Shown here: positions 13,091 through 24,387 of the stretch, piece by piece | Layout: the number at the start of each line of letters is the position of its first letter | Numbering within the stretch: the first letter of the stretch is position 1 | Assembly: GCF_040712315.1 (NCBI RefSeq) | Contig: NC_134018.1 | Span: 12,420,835-12,484,834, forward strand | Origin: Castanea sativa | Taxonomy: Eukaryota; Streptophyta; Magnoliopsida; Fagales; Fagaceae | DNA: 64,000 nucleotides | Reading direction: 5' to 3' | Made by a program: the position numbers and the translations under genes | The notes under the pieces: generated by a model | Databases searched by the model: none | Told to the model about the DNA's origin: nothing | Seen by the model: only the letters and a program-made list of their open reading frames with translations

Positions 13091-13845
13091 TGTTGAAAAA
13101 TATGGCTAAATAAACAAGTTTTGATTCAACAATAGAAACCCTAAAAATTTAGCAATGACAAAAATAAATAGATAGAGTTAGAAAAATCTCACAAACTATA
13201 AAATCACGCAAAATGTGTTGTCTTTAAAGATTGATTCGTGCCACCCGGAGTAGAACTCGGTGTGAATGGCTCTCTTGGCCGAACAACCCCCCAAGATTAG
13301 ACTATAGCAATTTCTTCAAGTTGGTCACATACTCAATCAAGAAGAACTAGGAACAACCTTACTTGCCTTTCCTTTTCTTAAAAAAATAATGAAATTGAAA
13401 TTTCTGTGCTGAAATTTGTGTGCAGCAAAGAAAAAAAAAGGAGCAAAACAGAGGGATATGGCTAGAGAAGAAAAGAGAAATTATCAGTGTTGAATAGTAT
13501 GATTTTTTAGGGTTTTAAGCTAATTATGTGAGGGCTGTTGGGCTGTGCACCAACGACTACTGTACATGCCAATGGGCTGCATATTAAATGCCCTAACAAG
13601 CTGCAAATTAAATGCCCCAACGGGCAGAATCAGATTAGGCTAAGGCAAAAGGGAAGAAAAGGAATGAGGCCCAAGAGAGATAGAGACAAGTCTAAGTTCA
13701 ACCCAAGCCGAACTCTAACCCTTAGCCCATTTCTTTCAATCTACCACTTAAGGTGCAATGGTTTATAAACCTATATGAGAGCTCATCTCTAACCAATGTG
13801 GGACACAAGCATAGTTTAAGAGTTTGAAACACACTTACTCCAACA
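13091..13845 (-). repeat. Copia-1 5' LTR
   Basis: A 755-bp terminal repeat matching 7864-8603. It carries about 15 extra bases near 13405. On the minus strand it would supply the element's promoter. The sequence right after it is not the TGGTATCAGAGC-type initiator-methionine primer site usual for plant Copia elements. Confidence 0.93.
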
Positions 13846-14371
13846 GAGGTGGGGGGGACAAAAAAAGAGGGCATCAAGGTAGATTCGGGGGTGAATATTG
13901 ATGCCAGTAATAAGAGAAATCAGAGAAGGAAGTGATAATTGGCATTGAGAGATCGGGGGGTGGGGAAAAGGTTGCCGATGATGAGACCTGGGGGGCTGGG
14001 GGTGCAAGAGTGGTTTAAGAAGACAAGGCTCAAGAGCTTTGTCTTCTTCACACAAGTTCCATGCCAGAAATAGCTTATGAAACTCTCTTAGTAAAGTACA
14101 AAAAGGAGTAAAGGACAGTCTGGGAACACTATTAAGAGCAGATGAGTACCTTTTCTCTATAATATTGGATTGTCAAAATGATCACCACATTGAAGCTACA
14201 CATCAAATTTCATTGAGACCCACTCTATGCATACTCAAATAACATGTGACCACTGCATTGCCTTTGCATGTAACCTTAGAGGCAAACTTCATTCACATTA
14301 GCTCTTATTTATTTAGGCCAAAGACATAAATTCTATATTACGCATAAGATAGATTGACAGTCCATTGATAA

Positions 14372-14748
14372 GGTTCTAGTGTTTTTGTATTACATTCTCC
14401 AAACCACCTTCTTTGTATTAGCTAGAGTTTGACTTGCTTTGGATATTCTAGAATCTAGCCACACCAAGACCTGAAATCTTTCAACCCATCTCACCATATG
14501 ATAAATCATTTCCCATTCCTATGGATATTCAGGATCTTGAGCCTTGGTGGAGGTAAAGCATTCCTCTAGCAATCCCAATTATAAGATACAAGTTCTTTCT
14601 CTAAACCAGCAATACCGTTCTAGTTTGATCTACCTTTGATAACAGAATTCTAATTTTAAGATGCACAAATACAAACTTAGTTATGCTTGACCGCTTGAGT
14701 CTATCAAGAGAGTCATTTACGCTAATGACATACAATATACAAAAATAT
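14372..14748. repeat. Dispersed duplicate, copy 2
   Basis: Collinear with 6681-7048, direct orientation, about 7.7 kb away. Copy 1 lies downstream of the 5616 gene, whereas copy 2 lies upstream of the interrupted gene at 15167. This could reflect an old segmental duplication or an unrecognised repeat family. Confidence 0.8.
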
Positions 14749-14973
14749 GATGTATTAATTAGGGCCCAGACTCCTGGTCCCTAGACTAGACCACCAGGTA
14801 TGGTTGGACCCAAATAGCTCCAGTCTCAACTGATAATTAAGATGGCTTTCCATTTTAGGGCCCAGTCCAGTTAACAATCTGTCGGTGTAGAAAGCCGATG
14901 CCATCTCTCTCTGCCTAAACAAATCAAAAAGCAAATTATAAATACTCCTTTGTTTAAATCAAAAACCAAAAGA

Positions 14974-15150
14974 ACTCCCTCCCTCTCTCTCTGCCTGAAT
15001 TCTCTCTCTCTCTCTCTCTCACAAACAGAAACATCAAGAATTATCTCTCTCTCCCTCTCTCTCTCCCTAAACAAACATAAACATCAAGATTTACCTCCCT
15101 CTCTCTCTCTCCCTAAACAAACAAACATCAAGAACTATACCTCTAGTCTT
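14974..15150. repeat. CT-rich minisatellite, three units
   Basis: A unit of about 50 bp, a CTCT-tract followed by 'cctaaacaaacataaacatc' and 'aagaatt', occurs three times in tandem with small length differences. It ends within 20 bp of the ATG at 15167, so it was probably 5' UTR. Pyrimidine-rich leaders are common in plant genes. Confidence 0.75.
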
Positions 15151-15199
15151 GTCTCTCCCTCTTCTTATGGAGCCTAACAACCATTGGAGTTCAACGATC

Positions 15200-15760
15200 T
15201 GTTGGAAAAATAGCATGGAGTGAATAAGAAATTGATATTTTCTATGTTCACTTGAAAATATTATTATCAGTGGTAAAAATCCTATGTCTCACATAGGAAA
15301 GGAAATATATAATATATGAGTTTATATATATGCTCATGAGTTGGACATTGGGTTGAGCTTTTGGTACATGTGGACTGAACCTACTTGTTCAAATAATAAT
15401 ATTTTATTATTTTAATTTGTTGAGTCAATTAGTCTGTGCACAGCAGTTATTACTGAAACAAAGTGTTTATTCAGTAACGTATAATTAAACTCTCCCAGTG
15501 AGAATATTTTGTGCATTTCATTTTGTGTCAAAGAGAAAGAAAGAGACATTGAGTAGTTCGCAGAGCACGACCTTGTGTGCACTTCGTTTTTATGCTATAG
15601 ATTATTTTATCTTGGGAGACAAATTTCCGTGAGTCTCAAAGCACCACAGTGATTATGTGAGAGGCGAAATCTGTTTTAAGGAGATTGTGTCAAACACAAG
15701 ACTTGATTTGAATTGTTCATCCTTCACGCATTTGGTTGGTGAGTTTTAATTATTTGCAGA

Positions 15761-15825
<65 letters not shown>

Positions 15826-15951
15826 TCAGTATTTATTTATTGCTTTTGCTTATCACATCTATTTGTGTTTTTGCTTAATCTTAGATGTGTATTGTTCATT
15901 TTGCTTTATCGCAAAAGTAAATTGTTGAAATAAAGCCAACAGTCTTAAAGC
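15200..15951 (+). repeat. Copia-2 5' LTR
   Basis: Matches 19523-20280. It includes a (CT)n then (TA)n compound microsatellite at about 15762-15825, which is shorter in the other copy. Confidence 0.95.
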
Positions 15952-16851
15952 AGATTTTCTTGATTTCGTAATTTACCTTTTATGAATTATGTAAAAGGAT
16001 TTTTTACGGTAATTGTGTTTAAGAATTATCCATTTAAATTCTTAGAGTTACAGATGGTTAGGCAACTTTGCGATTAGTTTTGTGTACTTGTGCATACAGA
16101 ATCTTTGCGATTCAATCACCGACTAAACTTAGAGATATTGATAATCTTTCAATGCCGTGTAGAAACTAAAAAGGTATCAATTCTATTTTGAGGATTGACA
16201 TTTATTAAACTTTGTTTTACTTGATCTTTCCTTCTTCCTTTTATATTATTATATTAGGATATTTCTCTTCTTTAATCTTTGTTTGACTAAGCAATATATT
16301 TGCAGGATTGTGTTTCTTAGATACTCTATATGTAGAATTCTTTCTCTATTTAAATATCTTTTGTATAATATACTATTTGATGTTAAGCTTGTTTGTCTTA
16401 TTTGCTTGGCTGGGCAATGTTTAGAGTCTATAGTTTAGTGTATGTGTACTGTGCTGCTCTTTTTCTGCAATTCTGTATATTGTATATTATATATGCTATG
16501 ATCTTTCTTATTCACATGGCTCTAAACCTTTGTTACTCCGTTGGCTATGTATTGTGTAGTCTTCTAAGTGCTTGTCAGTTGTTGATTTGTCTTTTGTACA
16601 GATTCATGTTCTCTTAAATTTTGATTGTATTGCTTTGGTACCTGTGTAGAATACTTTTACTATCAAAATTCTTTGTATATTCTGACATTGCATAAAGGCT
16701 AGATGGCTTTTTATATTGTATATGAGTTTTTACTTTAAAGTGATACTTGAATGCAGTGCCATGTCTATATATTTTGGTTGTTGTGTAATATAAAACAATG
16801 CTTCAATTGGATTTTGAGAATTCAATCTGATAGAGTTTTATTTTGACAGAA

Positions 16852-18132
16852 ATGTCAAATGAAATTGTGTCTGTTGCTGCCCCTATTACTATTCCTGTTA
16901 ATCATGGAGAAAAACCAGAGAAATTCAATGGTACTAAATTTAAGAGATGGCAATAAAAAATGTTATTCTATCTCACAACCCTAAATTTGACAAAATTCTT
17001 GTATGAGAATGCTCTAAAACTCAAGGAAAATGAGACAAATAGGCAAGTGGTTATTGCTGTGGAAGCATGGAAACATGCTGACTTCCTGTGCAAAAACTAT
17101 ATTTTGAATGGATTGAAAAACACATTGTATAATGTGTATAGTTCAATCAAGACAGCAAAAGAATTGTGGGATTCCTTAAATAAGAAATACAAGACAAAAG
17201 ATGCTGGAACTAAAAAGTTCATTGTGGGCAAACTTCTGGATTACAAAATGGTGGATTCCAAAACTGTACTTAGTCAAGTGCAAGAGCTTCAGGTAATCTT
17301 ACATGAAATATATGCTGAGGGTATGTCTGTAAGTGAATCATTTTAAGTGGCTACTATCATTCAGAAACTGCATCCATCTTGGAAAGATTTCAAAAATTAC
17401 CTGAAGCATAAGCGCAAGGAGATGCGGCTTGAAAACTTGATTGTAAGATTGAGAATTGAGGAAGACAATCACTCTTCATAAAATCACTACATGGAATCTA
17501 AAGCAAACATTGTGAAGCATAATAAAAATAAGAGAAAGTACTCTGGTGAAAGTTTAAGTCAAGGAACTAGTGGGAGTAACTTTACAAAGTTCAATGGAAA
17601 ATGCTATGTGTGTGGCGAGATGGGGCATTGTGCTAAGGACTGCCATAAGCGTAAAAATCAAGGGACCAAGAAAGTCTTTCAAGCCAACGTTACTGAAGTG
17701 GAAAATCTTTCTAAAGATGTGGATGATATAGACCTTTCTGCAGTGATTTCTAAAGTGAATTTGGTAGGAGGAGATACCAAGGAATGGTGGATGGACACTG
17801 GTTCTACTCGCCATGTATGTTTAGATCAGAATTTGTTTTCTTCATACCATCCTATGGACAATGGAAAAGAAATATTCATGGGGAATTCCTCAACCTCTAA
17901 GGTTGTAGGAAAAGGAAAGGCAATATTGAAGATGATTTCAGGCAAGAAACTTACTTTGAATGATGTGCTGCATGTGCCAGATATTCATAAGAATCTTGTT
18001 TCTTGCTCACTTTTGAGTAAAAATGGTTTCAAATTGGTCATTGAATCTGACAAGTTTGTACTCACAAAGAATGACATGTACGTGGGAAAGGGTTATATGA
18101 GCAATGGGCTATTCAAAATTAATATAGAGTAA
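16852..18132 (+). pseudogene. Copia-2 gag-protease, three nonsense codons
   Basis: One reading frame from the ATG at 16852 to TAA at 18130-18132, interrupted by TAA at 16954-16956, 17344-17346 and 17479-17481. Gag has the UBN2-type core (KFNGTKFKRW, then [11 protein letters not shown] and [11 protein letters not shown]). A CCHC knuckle C-x2-C-x4-H-x4-C (CYVCGEMGHCAKDC) lies near 17600-17645. The retroviral-type protease follows, with the motif WWMDTGSTRHV near 17786-17818, so its catalytic Asp-Thr-Gly is intact, and LHVPDIHKNLVS near 17968-18003. The frame stops before any GAG-pre-integrase or integrase zinc motif. Confidence 0.92.
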
Positions 18133-18215
18133 ATCTGGATTATTGCAAGTGTGGATTTGGTTTGTAATAATTTAAGTGTAATGTTGTAGTTGTGTGATAT
18201 AAAGATGACTTATAT

Positions 18216-18251
<36 letters not shown>

Positions 18252-19522
18252 TCAGTTGACTTATATATGTGTTTAATGTAAATATCTAGACTAGTTTATT
18301 ACTTTTTGGCTTCTCTATATTTATGTATAAGACTCTTTCAACTTTCCTCTTGTTTGCTTTTTAGAGAAAGTAGTTTGGCATATTACAGATGGAAAAGTTG
18401 TGTTGGCATATGAATTGACAAATTAGACTTTTAAGATTATTTATTATGCTTAAACCATGTGAACTTGTTCAGTGTCAAAGTAAGACATAAGAGGAAAAAC
18501 ATTCCCACGTGTGAAAGGTGTTGGATATATCAAAAGGAAGAGTTCATTTGCTAATATTATATTTTCTAACCTCAAAGAAAACGTGTAAGACACTATGGAT
18601 TATGGAAAGGTCAAATAACTTTTTTATAATTCTTTAAATGTGGGGGTGTCTTCTTTAAAAAAAAAAGGTGGCTTATTTAAAGAGGTTTAATTGAGATACA
18701 AAAAAATGACATGAGAAATATGCTACCTATTTCTAAATGTGTAATTACCAATTAAGTGTCTTGGTAGTACACATAGTTATGGTAGGTCTTGACATATTCG
18801 TCAAAGACATATTACCATAAGGCAGTTGCTCTCAAATGAAAATTGTTCCAAATTATAAAATAGATCCATAATTAGTTGTTTGAGTGAAGAGTAAGTAAAC
18901 TGCTCATCAAGGGGAATAGGATTAAAGCCTATAACCTAAAGTTTCCATGACAGTAACCCCACCTAGTTGACTGGAGATCCTAAGATCTAGGTTTTCAAAG
19001 GGACAACAAAATTGTGGAGACTAGTTTTTATCACTATGGAGATTACATCTCCTGCCTGTTCCTATGATGAAATAGTGATGCTTGTAAGCGATGTTTAGGG
19101 TAAGTTTTGCTTTTAATGATTCTTATATCTTGGAATTCCGAGTGGGGTATAGTGAGATACTCTTAATATGAATCACCTATATGAGTGTGAAGTGGGCCGC
19201 TTCCATGAGAGTTTTAAGACTGAATTCTCTAAAGCACTTTATAAATTTACTAGGATATGTTCAGGGCCGAAATGAAAACAATTATAAGAACGAAATATGT
19301 CCGAAAAGGAGCTGTGTGAATTCTATTATCTTAGTATACACAAACGGCTGAACAGTTCAAGACATCATGTTCACTGGTTAGCTAGTATATCCGATAGTAT
19401 TTCACAAAGGAAAGTTCATGGCCAAAAGCTACTTCTCCTGATACGGTAACTTTTCTTCTACTCTCTCTGTGTCTGCATCATCATTTACTTTGTGTTTATC
19501 AATTTCTATTCATGTGGGGGAT
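18133..19522. other. Non-coding interior of Copia-2
   Basis: About 1.4 kb without a protein-like frame, containing a TA tract (about 18217-18249). This stretch replaces pol. It ends in the polypurine tract GTGGGGGAT immediately before the 3' LTR. Confidence 0.8.
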
Positions 19523-20280
19523 TGTTGGAAAAATAGCATAGAGTGAATACGAAATTGATGTTTTCTATGTTCACTTGAAGATGTTATTATAAGTGGTAAA
19601 AATCATGTGTCCCATATAGGAAAGAAAATAGATAATATATAGGTTTATATGCTCATGAGTTAGACATTAGGTTGGACTTTTAGCATATGTGGACTGGGTC
19701 TACTTGTCCAAATAATAATATTTTATTATTTTAATTTGTTGAGTCAGTTAGTCTGTGCACAACAGTTATTACTGAAATAGAGCGCCTGTTCAGTAACGGA
19801 TAATTTTTACATAGTCCCTTATTTATATTAAAAAAAAAACTACTTTTCAGGAAAACTCTCACAGTGAGAATATTTTGTGCATTTCATTTTGTGTCAAAGA
19901 GAGAAAAAGAGATATTGAGTAGTTCGCAGAGCACGACCTTGTGTGCTTCGTTTTTGTGTTGTAGATCATTTTATCTTGGAAGCAAACGTCCGTGAGTCTC
20001 AAAGCACCACAGTGATTGTGTGAGGGACTAAATCTGCTTTAAGAAGATTGTGTTAAACACAAGACTTGATCTGAATTGTTAATCCTTCACGCATTTGGTC
20101 TGTGAGTTTTAATTATTATTAGATTTCTCTTTATATTTATATATATATATATATATATATATTCAGTATTTGTTTATTGTTTTTGTCTATCACATCTATT
20201 TGTGTTATTGCTTATTCTTAGATCTGTGTATTGTTCATTTTGCTTTATTGCAAAAGTAAATTGTTGAAATAAACCCAACA
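19523..20280 (+). repeat. Copia-2 3' LTR
   Basis: Matches 15200-15951 with scattered substitutions and one insertion of about 45 bp. Its end is followed directly by the second copy of the CGATC target duplication. Confidence 0.95.
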
Positions 20281-20617
20281 CGATCCAATTAACAACTGAA
20301 GAATCCAAATTGTTTGCACGCCGAACAGAACTGATCAATGATCGACGTAACATACTTTTATCCATTCATCAAGATCACAAGTTGTCCGAAGAAGAAGTAA
20401 ACCAATATCTAGAACTGTTGGATTCCATGGAATTGGCTTCTTTTAAAGAAGAAGGCTTGTCCAAGAATCTCTATTTCCTAGAAAAGTGGGTTCTGTCAGA
20501 GTTGAATGAAGCATGGAAGCAACTCAAAGAAGATGAAGAAGTCCATATGGTTCTTGGTGGGTTCATGATAACCCATCGTATGGCTATGGTGATAGTCATG
20601 GTGAGGCCAGTTTTGAT

Positions 20618-23600
20618 CTATGAAGCACGGACACGGCGTTTGGACCATCGAACCCGCGTCCGACATGGGGACGTGCAAGCTACGCCACTGCCTGCGCATC
20701 TGTGCTGCGTCTTTTTTTTTTTCTCTCAGCGCAATACGCACCGATTCAGGCCAACGCGTGCAAAATCAGGCCGATTCTCGTTGATTCAGTCCTTATCGGG
20801 CGCAACCACCGATACCGACATGAACTAGCCGATGCAGCCAAAATTCAAAAAAAAAAAAATAACAGAAGGTGCGAAATGCACCATTTGGCTTGGCCAAAAA
20901 AAAACAAAAGGTGCAAAACGCTCCGTTTGGAAAAAATCACAAAACCCTATATCACTTCTCACTTCTCTTCAGCCTTCAACCCTTCACACTTCAGCTCTCG
21001 CCTCTCTACCTCTCTCCCACTCTCTGCCTCCCTGGTCTGAGGTCTTTGTGCTCGTGCTGTGCTCCACGCCTCAAGTCTCAACTCACTCTCACACTCTCAA
21101 GACTCAACTCACTCTCCATCTCAACTCACTCTCACTCTCTGTCTCCGCTGCTCTCTGTCTCCCCTCAAGTATCATAGCTCTCACACTCTTAGTTAATAGT
21201 TAATAGTTGATTTTTTATTTAGTTAATAGTTATTATTACTCTTTGTGATTTGTGATTGTGAATCTGTGGTGATCTGATTTATTTTTATTTTTATATAAGC
21301 TGTCTGTGTAATGTTGTGAGTCTTGTGACACTAGGGTTTCATTTTTTATTTAGTTAATAGTTATTATATATTTGAAAATTATTTGTAAGTTAAATTGAAT
21401 CTGTTGAATTTGCAATGGATGAAGCTAATAGCACAAAAAGTTCACCTTCATCTAATGAAGAAGTGCCAAATGATGAAGCTCCTCTTTGGCAATATGTGAC
21501 AAAAATAGAAAAACCACCTGATTCTACTGTTAAATCAGTTCGAAACACACACTTTAAATGCAACTATTGTGGTAAAGTTTATTTGGGATCCTATTATAGG
21601 GTTAAGGCTCATTTATTAAATATTATTAATAAAGGTATTAAAGTATGCCCTAATGTGACACTGAGCCATAGGTTGGAAATGCAGCAAATGTATGATTAGA
21701 TTGAGAATGATAAGTTAGAGAGAGAATGGAGAAGACAAATTCCCTTACCCCCACCTCCCCCAGGTCGTGGGCCTATTGGGCCTATTCCCTCATTTCGGAC
21801 ATAGGAAGAGAGTGATAGTACAAATCCCTTTTATGGTAATAAGAGGAGGAAGGTGATTGTGAATCCTACGATAGAGAGAGCATTCTAGAATAATGTTAGA
21901 CATGAATTGGATAGTAAAATTGGTAGAATGTTTTACATCAGTGGGCTTCCGTTCAACTTTGCAAGAAACCTATATTATCGTAGTTCCTATTCATATGCCG
22001 CTACTCATAGCATTCCAGGTTATGTTCCTCCTGGATACAATGCCTTGAGAACAACACTTTTGCAAAGAGAAAAGGCTCATGTTGATAGACTTTTGAAACC
22101 AATTAAGGACTTTTGGCTTGAAAATGGTGTAAGTATAGTTTCCGATGAATGGTCAAATCCACAAAGGAGGCCTCTTATTAATATTATGACTGTATCAGAT
22201 AGGGGTCCAGTGTTTATAAAGGCAATTGATGGGTCAAGTGAGTTCAAAGACAAACATTATATTTCTGGGGTGTTAAGGGATGCTATAAAAGAGATTGCAC
22301 ATGACAAAGTTGTCCAAGTCATCAATGATAATGCTAATGTGATGAAGTCTGTTGGAGCTCTTATTGAGGGTAAGTATCCCAAAATATTTTGGACACCCTA
22401 TGTTGTCCACACTCTCAATCTAACTTTGAAGAATATTTGTGCAACTAAAAACACTGAAAAGAATGAAGTTATATATGAGGAATGTAGTTGGATTACACGT
22501 ATTGCTGCTGATGCATCCTTCATACGCGTTTTTATCATGAATCATTCAATGAGGTTGGCAATGTTTAATGAATTTTGTCCATTAAAACTACTCCAAGTTG
22601 CTGATACTAGATTTGCTTCAGTTGTTATAATGCTAAAAAGGTTGAAGTTGATAAAAAGATGCCTTCAAGCCATGGCTATTAGTGAGCAATGGGCTTCTTA
22701 TAGGGAGGATGATGTTGGAAAAGCTCAAAAGGTGAAAGATATGATTTTAAGTGATTTTTGGTGGGATAGTGTTGATTATATCTTTGAATTCACAGCACCT
22801 ATTTATGATATGCTACAAGTAGCTGACACAGATAAGCATTGTCTTCATTTTGTATATGAGATGTGGGATTCAATGATAGAAAAGGTGAAGGCAGCAATAT
22901 ATTGGCACGAAGGGTTGGAAGATGATGAGTATAGCTCATTTTGGGGTGTGGTGTATGATATACTCATTGATCGATTGAATAAAAATTGTACACCACTACA
23001 TTACTTAGCTCATTCCTTAAATCCTAAGTAAGTACATTTATTTTCTATTTTCTTTAGTTCCCCCTTCTAGTAAAACACACGTTTCATCTATATTTGTTTT
23101 TTAATCTTTAACTAGGTATTACTCCATTGAATGGCTTTCAAAGAATCTAAAATGCATCCCTTCACATTGGGATCATGAAATTTCTATGGAAATGAGCAAG
23201 TTTTTGGATCGATACTTTGAAGATGTGAATGAATTAAAGGTGGTGAAGTTTGAGTTTGCTGCATTTTCAGGAGGGAGGTTTCCTTCATCAGATGTCTTGA
23301 CAGATAGGTAGGTCTTACAACCTTTGATTTGGTGGCAATACCATGGCTCCACATTTCCAACTCTTCAAACCCTTACCGCTAAATTTCTTGGACAACCTTG
23401 TTCATCCTCATGTGCTGAGGGGAATTGGAGCACATACAAATTCATTAATTCCTTAAAAAGAAACAAAATGGCTCCTGTACGCGTTGAGGATTTGGTATAT
23501 GTGCATTCTAATCTTCAACTCTTGTCAAGGCACAATGAGGAGTACGTATATAGAGAAACAAAGATGTGGGATATTGCAGGAGACTCTTGGAATGAGAGCG

Positions 23601-24094
23601 ACATACATGGAGGAGTTGGAATTCTTAAGAATGCAGCCCTTACACTTGATGAGCCAAAGTTGGAGGCCATGGTTATTGGAAATGCTAGCACTAGTGTTAG
23701 TACTAGTGAAAGTGAAGTTCGAAGTGAAGCTATTGATCTTGATGATGATGATGTTGGTGTTTGATTGTCTTGTTGATTATTTTTTATATTGTTTTAGTTT
23801 CAAACTTGTGAGTTGTATTCTAATTTTCGAACATCATGGAATGTTTTAGTTTCAATCTTATGGGTTGTATTTAATTTATGAACATCATGTTTTAGTTATT
23901 ATCTACTATTGCTCTTAAATTTGGTATATGTTTATATAATGTGAAAAAGTATGCTTAGCAATATATTAAAAATATAAATAAAAATATTTTTAATAATTTT
24001 TTAATGGCCGCACCCGCACCTGCACCCTACTTTTTCAAAAATTGCCGAGTCCCGCACCTGCACCCGAATCCTAAAACGCACCCGTGCTTCATAG
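20618..24094 (+). mobile_element. hAT DNA transposon, 3.5 kb, defective
   Basis: The ends carry a perfect 13-bp terminal inverted repeat CTATGAAGCACGG, within a slightly longer imperfect one. The insertion is flanked by a perfect 8-bp target duplication GTTTTGAT (20610-20617 and 24095-24102), the hAT hallmark. Subterminal regions are rich in short GC-rich words (CGCACC-type at the right end). A BED finger plus DUF659/hAT-C transposase gene lies between. It split a host gene, and excising the element with one duplication copy restores that gene's local reading frame. Confidence 0.96.
21415..23764 (+). pseudogene. hAT transposase (BED finger, DUF659, hAT-C), nonsense-mutated
   Basis: Frame from ATG 21415. 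The BED zinc finger is C-x2-C then a His (FKCNYCGKVYLGSYYRVKAH, about residues 46-65). After a Pro-rich linker comes the DUF659 / RNase H-like core (VSIVSDEWSNPQRRPLINIM, with a catalytic-type Asp; later WTPYVVHTLNLTLK). An intron with GTAAGT donor and AG acceptor can be placed at 23028-23115; it restores NPKYYSIEW. The C-terminal dimerisation domain follows (WWQYHGSTFPTLQTLTAKFL, then AEGNWSTYKFI). The frame is broken by four stops, all TAG, at 21697-21699, 21802-21804, 21886-21888 and 23309-23311, with no frameshift apart from the intron. The C-terminus ends in an acidic tail (DLDDDDVGV). Confidence 0.93.
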
Positions 24095-24387
24095 GTTTTG
24101 ATGCGCAAGGGCAAGGGGAAGGGCAAGGCCAATTGGAGATTCCAGTTGCGGTTGATGACAAGATTCAGAACCTCTTCACTAATCTGGATCCAGTGGTCGA
24201 CGTACTGAAGGCCACTAAAAACTTCAAACTGGCAACTGATAAAATTCCATTTGAAAGCGCCAAAGATTTTGTTGATTTCAAGAAAAACTCAACCTTCAAT
24301 CTTGAAGATCTTGAAGTACTGTTTGAGGGACTCAGCAAGCTATCAGAGCAGATGCTGGAGTCCATTAAGGCAACAAGAACCTCGTAA

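Larger units (their letters stand above)
7864..13845 (-). mobile_element. Copia-1: full-structure Ty1/Copia retrotransposon, defective
   Basis: Two long terminal repeats enclose a gag-pol region read on the minus strand in the order gag, protease, integrase, reverse transcriptase, RNase H, which is the Copia order. The termini are TG...CA (TGTTGG / CCAACA). Flanking 5-mers are GGGGT (7859-7863) and GAGGT (13846-13850), a near-perfect target duplication. A polypurine tract reading GTGGGGGAT on the minus strand abuts the 3' LTR at 8604-8612. The LTRs differ by roughly 4-5 percent by eye plus one 15-bp indel, so the insertion is not recent. Several stops and frameshifts make it non-functional. 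Confidence 0.95.
13851..15166. other. Intergenic DNA upstream of the interrupted gene
   Basis: Holds G-rich text next to the Copia-1 insertion (13846-14000), the second copy of the dispersed duplicate (14372-14748), and a pyrimidine-rich tandem array that probably belonged to the 5' leader of the gene starting at 15167. The minus-strand frame at 13816-14055 is Pro/His-rich and unconvincing. Confidence 0.55.
15200..20280 (+). mobile_element. Copia-2: non-autonomous Copia retrotransposon
   Basis: Two LTRs (752 and 758 bp, TGTTGG...CCAACA) are flanked by a perfect 5-bp target duplication CGATC (15195-15199 and 20281-20285). A polypurine tract GTGGGGGAT abuts the 3' LTR. The interior holds a gag-protease frame (16852-18132) but no integrase, reverse transcriptase or RNase H. 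About 1.4 kb of non-coding sequence (18133-19522) sits where pol should be. The element must have depended on an autonomous relative. Three in-frame stops show that even gag is now dead. The LTRs differ by several percent plus an insertion of about 45 bp (near 19805-19850) in the 3' copy. Confidence 0.95.
15167..24387 (+). pseudogene. Unidentified host gene split by Copia-2 and a hAT element
   Basis: Removing the two insertions and one copy of each target duplication joins 15167-15199, 20286-20617 and 24103-24387. The frame runs from ATG (15167) across the Copia-2 junction without a shift (SSTI / QLTTEE). It then needs one extra base near 20549 to pass from WKQLKEDEEVH to a second open stretch (SWWVHDNPSYGYGDSHGEAS), which crosses the hAT junction into FDAQGQGEGQG and ends at TAA 24385-24387. 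The inferred ancestor had about 216 residues: a charged helical N-half, a Gly/Gln-rich linker and a helical C-half ending LSKLSEQMLESIKATRTS. I do not recognise the family. Length is close to that of the 5616 gene (213), and the N-terminal text LFARRTELINDRRNILLSI faintly resembles that gene's LFLERNNLMREQTKLILDAI. As it stands the gene cannot be expressed as one protein. Confidence 0.75.

Noticed and set aside
14950..15177. Ser-Leu-rich frame before the split gene
   Set aside because: It is a product of the CT minisatellite.
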